Shown here: in pieces, positions 42,205-50,854 of the stretch
How the letters are laid out: each line of letters opens with the position of its first letter
How positions within the stretch are numbered: the first letter of the stretch is position 1
From: JBHIKY01 sp042139015
GTDB taxonomy: Bacteria > Bacillota > Bacilli > Bacillales > Marinococcaceae
Assembly: GCF_042139015.1 (NCBI RefSeq)
Contig: NZ_JBHIKY010000027.1
Location: forward strand, 1 to 50,976
Reading direction: 5' to 3'
DNA: 50,976 nucleotides
Made by a program: the position numbers and the translations under genes
The notes under the pieces: generated by a model
Told to the model about the DNA's origin: nothing
Seen by the model: only the letters and a program-made list of their open reading frames with translations
Databases searched by the model: none

Positions 42205-43806
42205 ATGACGACAATGAACTTTTCTGCTGAACTTTCAAACCTGTTGAAAGGGAAGAACATTGATAAAAATCTCCCGGTATCTCGATTAGTTGAAAAATCT
42301 TTAATGCGCCGGGAAGGCGTGTTAACCTCAAACGGAGCACTGAGTGTCAATACTGGAAAATATACTGGCCGCTCCCCGAAGGATAAATTTATTGTTGATG
42401 AAAAATCCGTGAGTGATCAAATTAACTGGGGCGCTGTGAATCAGCCGATCAGCAAAAAATCATTTTCCGGCTTGTACAGCAAAGTGCTCGCTCATCTTCA
42501 GGAAAAGGATGAGCTGTTTGTGAGCAATGGTTATGCAGGTGCAGATGCGTCATACCGTTTATCTCTTAATGTCGTTAACGAGTATGCCTGGCACAATCTG
42601 TTTGCCCGCCAGCTGTTTATCCGCCCTGATTCTCTCGAAAATACAACGGAGGACGCTGACTTCACAATTATATATGCTCCGACTTTCCAGGCGGACCCTT
42701 CTGAGGACGGGACGAACTCGGAAACCTTTATTATCATTTCATTTGAAGAACGTATCGTCTTAATTGGCGGCACAGAGTACGCAGGTGAAATGAAAAAATC
42801 GATATTTTCTGTAATGAATTATATGCTTCCGCAAAGGGACGTACTCTCCATGCACTGCTCTGCCAATGTCGGCGAAGAAGGAGATACTGCATTGTTTTTT
42901 GGACTCTCTGGAACAGGCAAAACAACTTTATCCGCTGATCCAACTCGTTACTTGATTGGTGATGATGAGCATGCGTGGTCCAACAACGGCGTTTTCAATA
43001 TTGAAGGCGGCTGCTACGCAAAATGCATTAATCTCTCATACAAGAAAGAACCGCAGATCTGGGACGCTATCCGGTTTGGCTCTGTGCTTGAGAATGTGCA
43101 TATTGAAGAAAAAACCGGCCTGCCGAATTATGATAATACAGAGCTGACAGAAAATACGAGAGCTGCCTACCCGCTCGAGAATATCCCAAATGCTCTCGTT
43201 CCAAGTGAAGCCGGACACCCGAATACGATCATTTTCTTAACCGCAGATGCATTCGGTGTCCTGCCTCCGATCAGCAAGCTTTCAAAGGAACAGGCCATGT
43301 ATCATTTTCTGAGCGGGTACACGAGTAAGCTTGCCGGTACGGAACGTGGTATTACCGAGCCGGAAGCTACGTTCTCCACCTGCTTTGGTTCTCCATTCCT
43401 TCCGCTCCATGCTTCACGCTATGCGGAAATGCTCGGTGAAAAAATCATGCAGCACAATGTGAATGTATTTCTAGTAAACACCGGCTGGTCCGGCGGTCCT
43501 TACGGGGTGGGAGAACGCATGCACCTTCCTTACACACGCGCAATGATTCAGGCCGCGCTGCAAGGGGAGCTTGATGAAGTCGAAACGGTTATTGATCCTA
43601 TTTTCGGCCTGCCGATCCCGATCCATTGCCCAGGTGTTCCAGACGATGTCATGCAGCCAAAACAGACATGGAAAGACCCGGCAGCATATGACCAAAAAGC
43701 GTGGGAGCTGGCTGAGCAATTCCGGCTTAATTTTGAAAAATTTGACGACGTGTCTGATTACATCAAAGAAGCTGGTCCCGCTTTTTTGACAGCTAAAGCA
43801 GAGTAA
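42205..43806 (+). CDS. pckA: Phosphoenolpyruvate carboxykinase (ATP)
   Basis: First committed enzyme of gluconeogenesis: oxaloacetate plus ATP to PEP, CO2 and ADP. It has 533 residues (B. subtilis 527). Signatures are KYTGRSPKDKFIV (about 52-64), the kinase loop FFGLSGTGKTTLSADP (about 232-247), and LIGDDEHAW (about 251-259) with the metal Asp pair. ATG 42205 follows AAGGGG; an ATG three codons later is possible. It is monocistronic with a strong terminator. A CcpN-like site in the promoter implies glucose repression. Confidence 0.97.
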   Translation: MTTMNFSAELSNLLKGKNIDKNLPVSRLVEKSLMRREGVLTSNGALSVNTGKYTGRSPKDKFIVDEKSVSDQINWGAVNQPISKKSFSGLYSKVLAHLQEKDELFVSNGYAGADASYRLSLNVVNEYAWHNLFARQLFIRPDSLENTTEDADFTIIYAPTFQADPSEDGTNSETFIIISFEERIVLIGGTEYAGEMKKSIFSVMNYMLPQRDVLSMHCSANVGEEGDTALFFGLSGTGKTTLSADPTRYLIGDDEHAWSNNGVFNIEGGCYAKCINLSYKKEPQIWDAIRFGSVLENVHIEEKTGLPNYDNTELTENTRAAYPLENIPNALVPSEAGHPNTIIFLTADAFGVLPPISKLSKEQAMYHFLSGYTSKLAGTERGITEPEATFSTCFGSPFLPLHASRYAEMLGEKIMQHNVNVFLVNTGWSGGPYGVGERMHLPYTRAMIQAALQGELDEVETVIDPIFGLPIPIHCPGVPDDVMQPKQTWKDPAAYDQKAWELAEQFRLNFEKFDDVSDYIKEAGPAFLTAKAE

Positions 43807-43840
43807 TAGCCAGCAGTCCCTGCAAATACTAATAAGAACC

Positions 43841-43883
43841 GGGCTGACCCCAAAAGATTACCTTTTGAGGGCAGCCCTTTTTT
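43841..43883 (+). terminator. Terminator of pckA
   Basis: Sixteen-base interrupted stem (43841-43856 with 43862-43877) followed by TTTTTT. Confidence 0.85.
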
Positions 43884-44032
43884 ATATTAAATTTAATTGG
43901 ACTAATGGCGACAAAAAACTGGAAAGTTACTGATAAAGCGGTATGCTGAGGCGATGCCTTCGAAAAAAGCGCGGTCAGCTTGATGAACCAAGTACTTCGG
44001 ACAGCCAGTGCCGGTTCTCCGGACACTTCTTT

Positions 44033-44794
44033 TTATTGCTGCTCATTCATCCACTTGACCACTTCCGTGAGAACCTTCTCTTTTAGAGAATAAGGAAAAT
44101 GGTGAGGCATACCCTCGTAAATTTTTTTCTCAAACGGAACCTCATGCTGCTTTAATACTTCTGCCAGTCTTTCAGCATGTGCTGCAGATACATGCTCATC
44201 CTTTTCACCGTGCACTATAAACACAGGAGCACGCAGCTTATTTATCGTAAATAAAGGGGTTCTCCACTCATATTCCTCTTTTCGGTTTGCAGGAGTACCT
44301 CCTGTGACCCGCCTGAGCATTCTCCGCAGATCCGGTCTTTCCTCGTACGTTAACGACATGTCAGATACACCACTCCAGCACACCACCGAAGTAACCGGCC
44401 TATCCATTGCTGTAAATAACGCCATCACTCCTCCACGCGAAAAGCCCATCACATGAATAGGCTGCGACTGTACTTGCTTTAGTTCAGACAGTAAGTCATA
44501 TCCTGCAAGGGCATCCTCACGGTCCTCTCCTGCAAAATCCTCACTGCCATGCCCTCCTTTGTTTCCTCTATAGTAAGGTGCGAACACGACAAATCCACGA
44601 GAGCACAGCTCTATCACAAACTCTTCACTGACCATGCCAACATGCTTAATCCCGCCACGTAAATAGAGCAGACCCGGGGCGTGACTGATGCCCTCTGGCA
44701 CTCCGAGACATCCTTTCACGACAAAAGGGCCGCTTTTGTAGGCAGCTTCATAAATACTGATTCTATTTTTCGCATAACATTTTCTAATTTTCAT
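44033..44794 (-). CDS. ytmA: YtmA-like S9-type alpha/beta hydrolase
   Basis: Prolyl-oligopeptidase-type hydrolase domain of 253 residues (B. subtilis YtmA 257). The nucleophile elbow is MGFSRGG (S119), the acid is in VHGEKDEHVSA, and the catalytic His is in MPHHFPYS near the C-terminus. ATG 44794 follows AAGGAG; the open frame continues 72 codons upstream, but that overlaps the divergent ABC operon start. Position beside the ytl-type ABC genes agrees with B. subtilis. The substrate is unknown. Confidence 0.85.
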   Translation of the reverse strand: MKIRKCYAKNRISIYEAAYKSGPFVVKGCLGVPEGISHAPGLLYLRGGIKHVGMVSEEFVIELCSRGFVVFAPYYRGNKGGHGSEDFAGEDREDALAGYDLLSELKQVQSQPIHVMGFSRGGVMALFTAMDRPVTSVVCWSGVSDMSLTYEERPDLRRMLRRVTGGTPANRKEEYEWRTPLFTINKLRAPVFIVHGEKDEHVSAAHAERLAEVLKQHEVPFEKKIYEGMPHHFPYSLKEKVLTEVVKWMNEQQ

Positions 44795-44885
44795 GAGAGG
44801 CTCCTTGCCGTATGAATAGTATGCACCAATAAACAAGCCTACTGCATAAGATATTGCATCAGCAGGAGCGGAGAGGAGAATGACT

Positions 44886-45893
44886 ATGAGAAAAAAAGGC
44901 AGACTGTTCCTGTCCATGTTCTTTATATTTTGTTTATGTATGATTTCTGCCTGTGGGCAGCAAGGAGAGGAGCAGGCTGAAATCCGGATCAGTGAGGTAA
45001 CGCGTTCCATCTTTTATGCTCCCCTGTACGCAGCCATCGAAGAAGGATTTTTTGAAGATGAAAATCTTTCCATCGATCTTACCACAGCCTGGGGTGGAGA
45101 TAAAACGATGACAGCTTTACTGTCAGATGGCGCTGACATCGCCCTTGTCGGCGCGGAAACATCTGTTTATGTAAATGCACAGAATCCCGCTGACGACATC
45201 ATTAATTTTGCCATGCTCACACAAAGCGACGGAACCTTCCTGATTTCCAGAGAACCGAACGAAGACTTTGAATGGAGTGACCTGGAAGGTAGTTCGTTTC
45301 TTGGACAGCGAAAGGGCGGGATGCCGCAGATGACGGGCGAATTTGTGCTGAAAAATCATGGCATTGATCCAGCGGGTGATCTTAATTTGATTCAAAACGT
45401 TGACTATGCCAATATTCCAGGCGCCTTCGCATCTGGAACAGGCGATTATGTTCAGCTTTTCGAACCACAGGCTTCTCAGTTTGAAAAAGAGGGACTCGGT
45501 CATATTGTAGCTTCCTTCGGAGAAGAATCCGGTCCTGTTCCTTACACTGTATTCATGGCCAAAGATGGATATCTTCAAGATCAATCCGATGAAGTAGAAC
45601 GCTTTACCCGCGCCATTTACAAGGCGCAGCAATGGGTGTATAACTCAGAAGCAGAAGAGGTCGCCGCCTCCATCGCTCCATGGTTCGAGGATACACCACA
45701 GGAAATAATCGCCTCCTCAATAGAGCGTTACAAAGAACAGGAGTCCTATGCAAAAACCCCGTATCTGCCGGAAGAAGCCTGGAATAACCTTCTGGACATT
45801 ATGGAGGAAGCAGGAGAACTGCCAGAAAGGTCCGATTATAACCGGTACGTTGATTTAGAAGTGGCAGATCAAGTGACCGGTACACAGGAGTGA
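44886..45893 (+). CDS. ytlA: ABC transporter substrate-binding lipoprotein, NMT1/THI5-like (YtlA type)
   Basis: Extracytoplasmic lipoprotein of about 335 residues. The signal peptide has a lipobox ISAC before GQQ (Cys at about 23). The NMT1/THI5-like domain begins VTRSIFYAPLYAAIEEGFF (about 34-52). The family binds thiamine pyrimidine precursors, sulfonates or related compounds. It is first in a three-gene importer operon. ATG 44886 is preferred over 44880 for ribosome-site spacing. B. subtilis ytlA-ytlC-ytlD is the matching set. Substrate is an inference; no thiamine riboswitch is visible upstream. Confidence 0.85.
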   Translation: MRKKGRLFLSMFFIFCLCMISACGQQGEEQAEIRISEVTRSIFYAPLYAAIEEGFFEDENLSIDLTTAWGGDKTMTALLSDGADIALVGAETSVYVNAQNPADDIINFAMLTQSDGTFLISREPNEDFEWSDLEGSSFLGQRKGGMPQMTGEFVLKNHGIDPAGDLNLIQNVDYANIPGAFASGTGDYVQLFEPQASQFEKEGLGHIVASFGEESGPVPYTVFMAKDGYLQDQSDEVERFTRAIYKAQQWVYNSEAEEVAASIAPWFEDTPQEIIASSIERYKEQESYAKTPYLPEEAWNNLLDIMEEAGELPERSDYNRYVDLEVADQVTGTQE

Positions 45894-45900
45894 ATGTAAT

Positions 45901-46680
45901 ATGCTTTCATTGAGAAACGTGGATAAAGTGTATGTCACAATGACGGAAGCGGCAGAAGCTGTTTCCGGCATTTCTTTCGATGTGCAGCAAGGAGAATTTG
46001 TTTCTCTGATCGGTCCAAGCGGATGTGGAAAAACTACTATTTTATCTATGATTGCCGGATTGATGGTGCCAACTAAAGGTGAAATTCTGCTGCACGGGAA
46101 TACAGTAAAAGGACCAAGCAGGCAGACCGGATATATGCTGCAGCAGGATTATTTATTTCCGTGGCTGACCATTCAACAAAATGCGGAGCTTGGCCTGCGG
46201 GTAAGCGGTGCACTGACCAGCTCAGTAAAAGAACACGTTCAAGAGCTTCTTGTGCAAATGAAGCTGAAGGACAGAGCCAAGTCTTATCCGGCAGAACTTT
46301 CCGGCGGCATGCGGCAGCGGGCTGCACTCGTCCGGGTTCTCGCCACCGATCCCTCCCTGCTCTTACTCGATGAACCGTTCTCCGCTCTTGACTATCAAAC
46401 GAAGCTGAAGCTCGAGGATCTAGTATCCACCACCTTAAAAAAGCATCAAAAAACAGCGGTTCTTGTGACACACGATATCGGGGAGGCTATTGCGATGTCT
46501 GATCGAATCTATCTTCTTTCAAGTCGGCCTGGGCGGCTTTTCCAAACATTTTCTGTCCCAGACAATATTAGGGCAAAAAAGCCGTTGGAGGCACGAAATG
46601 ACGCAGGCTTCCAAGCACTCTTTCAGCAAATATGGAAGGAGCTTGAGAACGTTGAAAACGAACATGCAAACTCTCCATGA
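45901..46680 (+). CDS. ytlC: ABC transporter ATP-binding protein (SsuB/TauB-like, YtlC type)
   Basis: Nucleotide-binding subunit of 259 residues. Walker A is GPSGCGKTT (38-46), the Q-loop is MLQQDYLFPW, the signature is LSGGMRQR (about 137), Walker B is LLLLDEPF (about 157), and the switch His is in VTHDIGEA. These are typical of the nitrate/sulfonate/taurine subfamily. It starts seven bases after ytlA and its end overlaps the permease gene. Confidence 0.92.
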   Translation: MLSLRNVDKVYVTMTEAAEAVSGISFDVQQGEFVSLIGPSGCGKTTILSMIAGLMVPTKGEILLHGNTVKGPSRQTGYMLQQDYLFPWLTIQQNAELGLRVSGALTSSVKEHVQELLVQMKLKDRAKSYPAELSGGMRQRAALVRVLATDPSLLLLDEPFSALDYQTKLKLEDLVSTTLKKHQKTAVLVTHDIGEAIAMSDRIYLLSSRPGRLFQTFSVPDNIRAKKPLEARNDAGFQALFQQIWKELENVENEHANSP

Positions 46681-47461
46681 CGCTTACCTGCACCGTCGCA
46701 GAAAAGAAAAACACAAGGTGACTGCCTGTCAGCTTATGTTTCTCATCTCATTTTTTGCTTGCTGGGAAACAGCCAGCAGACTGCACTGGATTGATCCGCT
46801 GATTTTCAGCATGCCTTCCCGTGTAGCTAGGCTGATAGCTGAGAAGACGGCTGATGGATCTCTTTTAAGTCATACCACCGTTACCCTGACCGAGACGCTT
46901 TCAGGATTTTTACTCGGTACCGTGGCAGGCACATTAATAGCTGCCTGTCTGTGGTGGATCCCATTTCTCTCCAGAGTTCTGGATCCATATTTAGTCGTTC
47001 TTAATTCCATGCCGAAGGTGGCACTTGGCCCGATTGTCATTGTGGCGCTCGGACCGGGTATGTACTCGATCATTGCGATGGGGTTTTTGTTATCGGTGGT
47101 GATCACGACCATAGTCGTCTATCACGCATTTAAACAGGTGGACCCTAACTACCTCAAGGTGCTGCAGACACTCGGGGCTTCCAAACGCCAGGTCTTCCGG
47201 CTCGCCGTATGGCCTGCTTCATTACCTTCCGTTCTCTCTACCTTGAAAGTCAATGTCGGCCTTGCGTGGGTAGGGGTCATTGTCGGGGAATTTCTCGTGG
47301 CAAAAAAGGGGCTCGGTTATTTAATAATCTATGGCTTTCAAGTCTTTCAATTCCAGCAGGTCATGATGAGCCTGATTGTGATTGCCGTACTCGCCACGGT
47401 GATGTATAAAATTATCGAAGCATTAGAAGAAAAGCTGATCGGGCATTATGACAGAAAATAA
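46652..47461 (+). CDS. ytlD: ABC transporter permease (SsuC-like, YtlD type)
   Basis: Inner-membrane subunit of 269 residues with about six membrane segments. The EAA-type cytoplasmic loop reads VLQTLGASKRQVFRLAVWPA (about 169-188). TTG 46652 is chosen because AAGGAG lies ten bases before it; ATG 46664 has no ribosome site. It overlaps ytlC by 29 bases. It completes the importer with ytlA and ytlC, and a terminator follows. Confidence 0.88.
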   Translation: MKTNMQTLHDAYLHRRRKEKHKVTACQLMFLISFFACWETASRLHWIDPLIFSMPSRVARLIAEKTADGSLLSHTTVTLTETLSGFLLGTVAGTLIAACLWWIPFLSRVLDPYLVVLNSMPKVALGPIVIVALGPGMYSIIAMGFLLSVVITTIVVYHAFKQVDPNYLKVLQTLGASKRQVFRLAVWPASLPSVLSTLKVNVGLAWVGVIVGEFLVAKKGLGYLIIYGFQVFQFQQVMMSLIVIAVLATVMYKIIEALEEKLIGHYDRK

Positions 47462-47472
47462 TCGTTGCAGCT

Positions 47473-47504
47473 GCTTATCGCCTGATAAGGCGTTAAGCTT
47501 TTTT
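47473..47504 (+). terminator. Terminator of the ytlACD-type operon
   Basis: Ten-base stem (47473-47482 with 47489-47498, one imperfect position) and TTTTTT. Confidence 0.85.
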
Positions 47505-47541
47505 GCCTGTTGGGACCTCTGGCGGCAAGAAAGGATTTTCA

Positions 47542-48033
47542 TTATCCTTGCTCTTCTATCCAGCCTTTCTCTCTGATGAGCTGCAGCGACCGGGACAGAA
47601 CCTCATCTTTCATCACAAAAGAATATTCTTCATGCGCGCGGCAGTTCTCCGGAAGCTTATTTAACAGCAGCGGCCCTTTCGTTTCCATATAGTTATCTTT
47701 TTTAATCAGCTCTTTTATTCTTGCAAAAAAAACATTTTTAACGACCGTTTCGGCTTTACCGTACACGATGTACTGGCCAAGCTGATAAATATCGTTGACC
47801 TTGGCACCTGTTTCTTCCCAAATTTCACGGATGGCAGCGTCCTCCGGGGTTTCGCCGTTTTCTATTTTTCCGCCTGGAAATTCATACCCCCGACGTGGAT
47901 GCTTTGTTAAAAGCCACTGATCCTTATAAAGACATATTGCCCAGACATGGCCGGGCTTTTTGAACTCGGACGACTCGCTGAATGTTAATTCAACTTCGTT
48001 ACGATAATAATCATAAAAAGTATATTTTCCCAT
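47542..48033 (-). CDS. ytkD: YtkD, Nudix hydrolase
   Basis: Nudix pyrophosphohydrolase of 163 residues (B. subtilis YtkD 158). The Nudix box is complete: G54-x5-E-x7-REIWEETGA (about 54-76). YtkD acts on nucleoside triphosphates, including oxidised ones. YtkD-type proteins were also examined as mRNA 5'-end pyrophosphohydrolases. ATG 48033, or the ATG just before it, follows GAGGAAG. It is a single-gene unit. Confidence 0.9.
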   Translation of the reverse strand: MGKYTFYDYYRNEVELTFSESSEFKKPGHVWAICLYKDQWLLTKHPRRGYEFPGGKIENGETPEDAAIREIWEETGAKVNDIYQLGQYIVYGKAETVVKNVFFARIKELIKKDNYMETKGPLLLNKLPENCRAHEEYSFVMKDEVLSRSLQLIREKGWIEEQG

Positions 48034-48133
48034 CATTATCTTCCTCAATTTAATACAAACTTTTACTGTACCATTAGTTCCCTATTCAAGAAGAATTCAA
48101 TCACGAATAGAAAAATTCTGCGCCCGGGATTTA

Positions 48134-48607
48134 TTAACCTTGTCCGGCCTGTTTATATAAATTTTCTGCGATCTTCTTCGACCAGCCCCTCTGGTCTGTT
48201 TTTCTCTTACTGAACTCTTTTAACAGCTCTTCACCAGACCGGCCTTCCTTAATTAAATTTTCTAGCAGCATCGTGGATATATCGTCCTTACCTGCCGCCA
48301 TTTTTGCATCAATCATGACACTCAGGTTGCTGTTTAACTCAAGAATATCACGGATAGTACCCTTCATCATAGCCGGTTCGTTCTCGGGATGAGTAATGAC
48401 CACCTCAAAAATGAGGAGTGTTTCAGCCTGCTTCCACGCAGAAAATGCGGCTAAATGTTCCGTTTTAATGACCGCTTCAAGCAGCCAGGAACCATCATCT
48501 TCTTCTCGATTGATTATAAGGCCCTCGATAACTGGAACGTCTTTTAATTCAATGGATTTCTCTTCTTCAATAAAGAATTGAAGAGAACGCAGCCGGAAGG
48601 TTTTCAT
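48134..48607 (-). CDS. YwpF-like protein of unknown function
   Basis: A 157-residue acidic cytosolic protein. The start MKTFRLRSLQFF and the stretch IEGLIINREEDDGSWLLEA (about 28-46) resemble the YwpF family of Bacillus. The second half is helical and charged, ending in KRKTDQRGWSKKIAENLY. No catalytic motif is visible and function is unknown. It lies about 100 bases after the ytkD start on the same strand. Confidence 0.6.
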   Translation of the reverse strand: MKTFRLRSLQFFIEEEKSIELKDVPVIEGLIINREEDDGSWLLEAVIKTEHLAAFSAWKQAETLLIFEVVITHPENEPAMMKGTIRDILELNSNLSVMIDAKMAAGKDDISTMLLENLIKEGRSGEELLKEFSKRKTDQRGWSKKIAENLYKQAGQG

Positions 48608-48670
48608 TGCTTCATCCTCCTTGATCTAATCGTATTTGCGAATATATTTAATCAAAACAATTACTTGGAA

Positions 48671-48707
48671 AAAGAAAAACCGCCAGTCTGCGGTCATAGG
48701 TGGCGGT
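48671..48707 (-). terminator. Terminator of the 47-codon small gene
   Basis: On the minus strand ACCGCCA...TGGCGGT (48701-48707 with 48679-48685) is followed by TTTTTCTTTTT. It lies 15 bases after the stop of the small gene. Confidence 0.7.
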
Positions 48708-48721
48708 CTTTCTCTTATTTG

Positions 48722-48865
48722 TTATGAAAGGGAATTACAGCCTTCTATATTTTCGTGCTTTTCTGCCAGCCATACGATGAATTGGAGTTCACTACCTGTC
48801 AACGGTCGATTCAATTGCTGTTCAAATTCTTTAGAAAGGGCTTCACACACATTGTTTTTCCCCAT
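48722..48865 (-). CDS. Small hypothetical protein (47 aa)
   Basis: A short frame with strong gene signals: AAAGGGAG lies eight bases before ATG 48865 and a terminator follows directly. The product is a soluble, mostly helical peptide with two Cys (7 and 43) and the middle part NRPLTGSELQFIVWLAEKHE (19-38). This recalls other short Bacillus proteins with a single Trp-containing amphipathic helix. I do not recognise the family. It lies between the YwpF-like gene and patB, all on the minus strand. Confidence 0.6.
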   Translation of the reverse strand: MGKNNVCEALSKEFEQQLNRPLTGSELQFIVWLAEKHENIEGCNSLS

Positions 48866-48936
48866 AACTTAGACTCCCTTTTATCCTATAATCAAATCCT
48901 GATTCTATTATACATTTTATTCGATAAAAAAGGGTA

Positions 48937-50109
48937 TTATTCCTGCATATTTAAGTAAGCTTTCTGCAGTCGGTTCAGTCCTTCTTCGACATTCGCCCGC
49001 GGGCAGGCAACATTAATCCGTACAAATCCTGCTCCTTCTCTTCCGAAAATATGTCCATCACTTAATGCCAGTTTTCCTTCCTGGCGCAGCCAATCCTGCT
49101 GTTCTGATGCGGACATCTTTAACCGGCGCATATCAATCCAGATCAGATACGTCCCTTCAGGTTCGATCACTTCCATTTCCGGCATATTTTTATCTATAAA
49201 GCTTTTCACATAGCTGACATTGCCCCGCACATATTCAAGCATTTCCTCGAGCCACTCTTCACCATCACGGTAAGCTGCTTCCGCGGCAACAGTAGCAAAC
49301 GGATTATCAATTTCCACAAAGTTTCTTTTTAAATGCTCTTCATACGCTTTTTGTGAATCTTCATTTTCAAACACAACATAAGAAAGCTGTAATGCTGCAA
49401 GGTTAAAGGTTTTGCTTGGTGCCATGCAGGTTATCGTTTCTATATTTCTTCCAGCCGCTGCAGACGCAAATGGAATATGCTTGCCTTTAAGAATTAAATC
49501 TGCATGAATTTCATCTGAAATAACCAGAACCCCGTATGTTTCACACAAGTCAGCAATTCTGTCGAGCTCTTCTTTTGTCCAGACACGGCCGATCGGATTA
49601 TGAGGGCTGCAGAGGAGAAGAATTTTGGCGCCTTCTTTCATTTTCTGTTCAAGATCCTCAAGATCCACTGTAAATCCATCCGTGGTTTCCTTTAATGGAT
49701 TGCGCAGAAGCTTTCTCTCGGTATACTCAATTAACGCGTAAAAAGGATAGTATACCGGAGGCTGGATAATGATACCGTCTCCTTTTTCTGTAAAGGTCTT
49801 AATAAGATGACTGATAGCTGGCACTACTCCTGGTGTATAGACAATCTGGTTGTTATTCACGTTCCATCCAAATCGCTTTTTAATCCAGGAGGTCGTCACT
49901 TCTCGAATGGATTCAGGTCTGCGGTGATAACCGAAGATGCCGTGCTCGGCCACTTCTTTTAAGGCATTAAGCACCGGCTGAGGCGCCTGAAAGTCCATAT
50001 CAGCTACCCACATCGGCCATAAATCTGATGAACCATATCGTTCTGCTGTATGATCCCATTTCATTGAGTTAGTATTTTTACGATCATGTACTTTGTCAAA
50101 TTGCATCAT
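48937..50109 (-). CDS. patB: PatB/MalY-type PLP C-S lyase (cystathionine beta-lyase)
   Basis: Fold-type I PLP enzyme of 390 residues (B. subtilis PatB 387). It starts with the family stretch MKWDHTAERYGSSDLWPMWV; MWVADMDF (about 36-43) follows. The PLP-binding Asp/Tyr region is LVISDEIHADLIL (about 196-208), the Schiff-base lysine is in APSKTFNLAALQ (about 232-243), and the Arg binding the carboxylate is in GFVRINVACP. It cleaves cystathionine or related C-S bonds to thiol, pyruvate and ammonia. GGAGG is six bases before ATG 50109. Confidence 0.92.
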   Translation of the reverse strand: MMQFDKVHDRKNTNSMKWDHTAERYGSSDLWPMWVADMDFQAPQPVLNALKEVAEHGIFGYHRRPESIREVTTSWIKKRFGWNVNNNQIVYTPGVVPAISHLIKTFTEKGDGIIIQPPVYYPFYALIEYTERKLLRNPLKETTDGFTVDLEDLEQKMKEGAKILLLCSPHNPIGRVWTKEELDRIADLCETYGVLVISDEIHADLILKGKHIPFASAAAGRNIETITCMAPSKTFNLAALQLSYVVFENEDSQKAYEEHLKRNFVEIDNPFATVAAEAAYRDGEEWLEEMLEYVRGNVSYVKSFIDKNMPEMEVIEPEGTYLIWIDMRRLKMSASEQQDWLRQEGKLALSDGHIFGREGAGFVRINVACPRANVEEGLNRLQKAYLNMQE

Positions 50110-50560
50110 GTACTTCCTCCTGTAATCTTACGCACACGCGCTGATATTTTCCTTTCTTAGTTTAACATAAAAATAAGGCTCCGCCTTGTGCAGAACCTTT
50201 TCTGCAAGTACTGTTAAAATTGGAGCCATCTTATGCTCCCGGACCATCTCCGAGGCAGATTTTGCTTCAACAGTCAATCGCTTCTGGCGAACGCTTTCTA
50301 CAGCGTTGGCTTCAGCCTCCCGGACGGCTGGCTCCCTGCGGGGATTACACATCAGAAAGTCCCTGCCAGTCAGAGAACGTGCTGGAATTGATATTCCCAT
50401 CTAACGTGGCCGGTTTTCATATATCTTGAGTCGTCACAACCGAATGTTCTTGTTTTAATTTCAAAAACCATTATGAAATTATTCATAATTCTTATTACCT
50501 ACATTTGTAACAACATTGAAATATAAATATTCATAAAGTAATAAAAAACGTTACTTTTGT
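50110..50560. other. Intergenic stretch between patB and sda
   Basis: A GC-rich part (about 50210-50400) is followed by AT-rich sequence. The minus strand has a 90-codon frame (50128-50400) of protein-like composition but no good start, and a terminator-like hairpin AAGGC-GGA-GCCTT with T-run at 50166-50187 runs through it. It may be an old gene remnant or a leader of patB. I leave it uncalled. Confidence 0.35.
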
Positions 50561-50572
50561 TGTGTAATATTG

Positions 50573-50601
50573 TTGCACATTTAGTAGAAATAGTATATTA
50601 T
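50573..50601 (+). promoter_or_regulatory. SigA-type promoter of sda
   Basis: TTGCAC (50573-50578), 17-base spacer, TATTAT (50596-50601). Two DnaA-box-like sequences with 7 of 9 matches overlap the -35 (TGTTGCACA, 50571-50579) and lie after the start point (TTATCCGAG, 50615-50623). B. subtilis sda is switched on by DnaA, so these are of interest but weak. Confidence 0.6.
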
Positions 50602-50667
50602 AAAATAAATCATGTTATCCGAGTTTTTACATCGATATTATCATCAAATGAGGGGGGGGCTTTAGGA

Positions 50668-50829
50668 ATGCAGAAAATCAGCAATACCGTGCTGGCAGAA
50701 GCATACGAAAAAGCATTGGATTTAAAGCTAGACCCCGATTTTATATCTTTGCTCAGCTCTGAAATGCAGCGCCGCGGAATGGCTGTGAAACCACCTGCGG
50801 GTATGCAGCTCACTTCTGCTAATAAATAA
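50668..50829 (+). CDS. sda: Sporulation checkpoint protein Sda
   Basis: Small helical-hairpin protein of 53 residues (B. subtilis Sda 46-52). The core VLAEAYEKALDLKLDPDFIS (8-27) followed by LLSSEMQRR matches the Sda fold [20 protein letters not shown]. Sda binds the KinA-type sporulation kinase and blocks autophosphorylation when replication is disturbed. ATG 50668 follows GAGGGGGGG. Presence implies a sporulating organism. The C-terminal tail is slightly longer than in B. subtilis. Confidence 0.88.
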   Translation: MQKISNTVLAEAYEKALDLKLDPDFISLLSSEMQRRGMAVKPPAGMQLTSANK

Positions 50830-50854
50830 TTAATCAAAAAGCCCGGACAGGTAG

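Noticed and set aside
43845..43856. TGACCCCAAAAG at the pckA terminator resembling the IS3-type end at 50855
   Set aside because: The similarity is about ten bases and is explained by the terminator stem; no transposase remnant is next to it.
43829..44026. 65-codon minus-strand frame after pckA
   Set aside because: Contains the pckA terminator, lacks protein character and a start signal.
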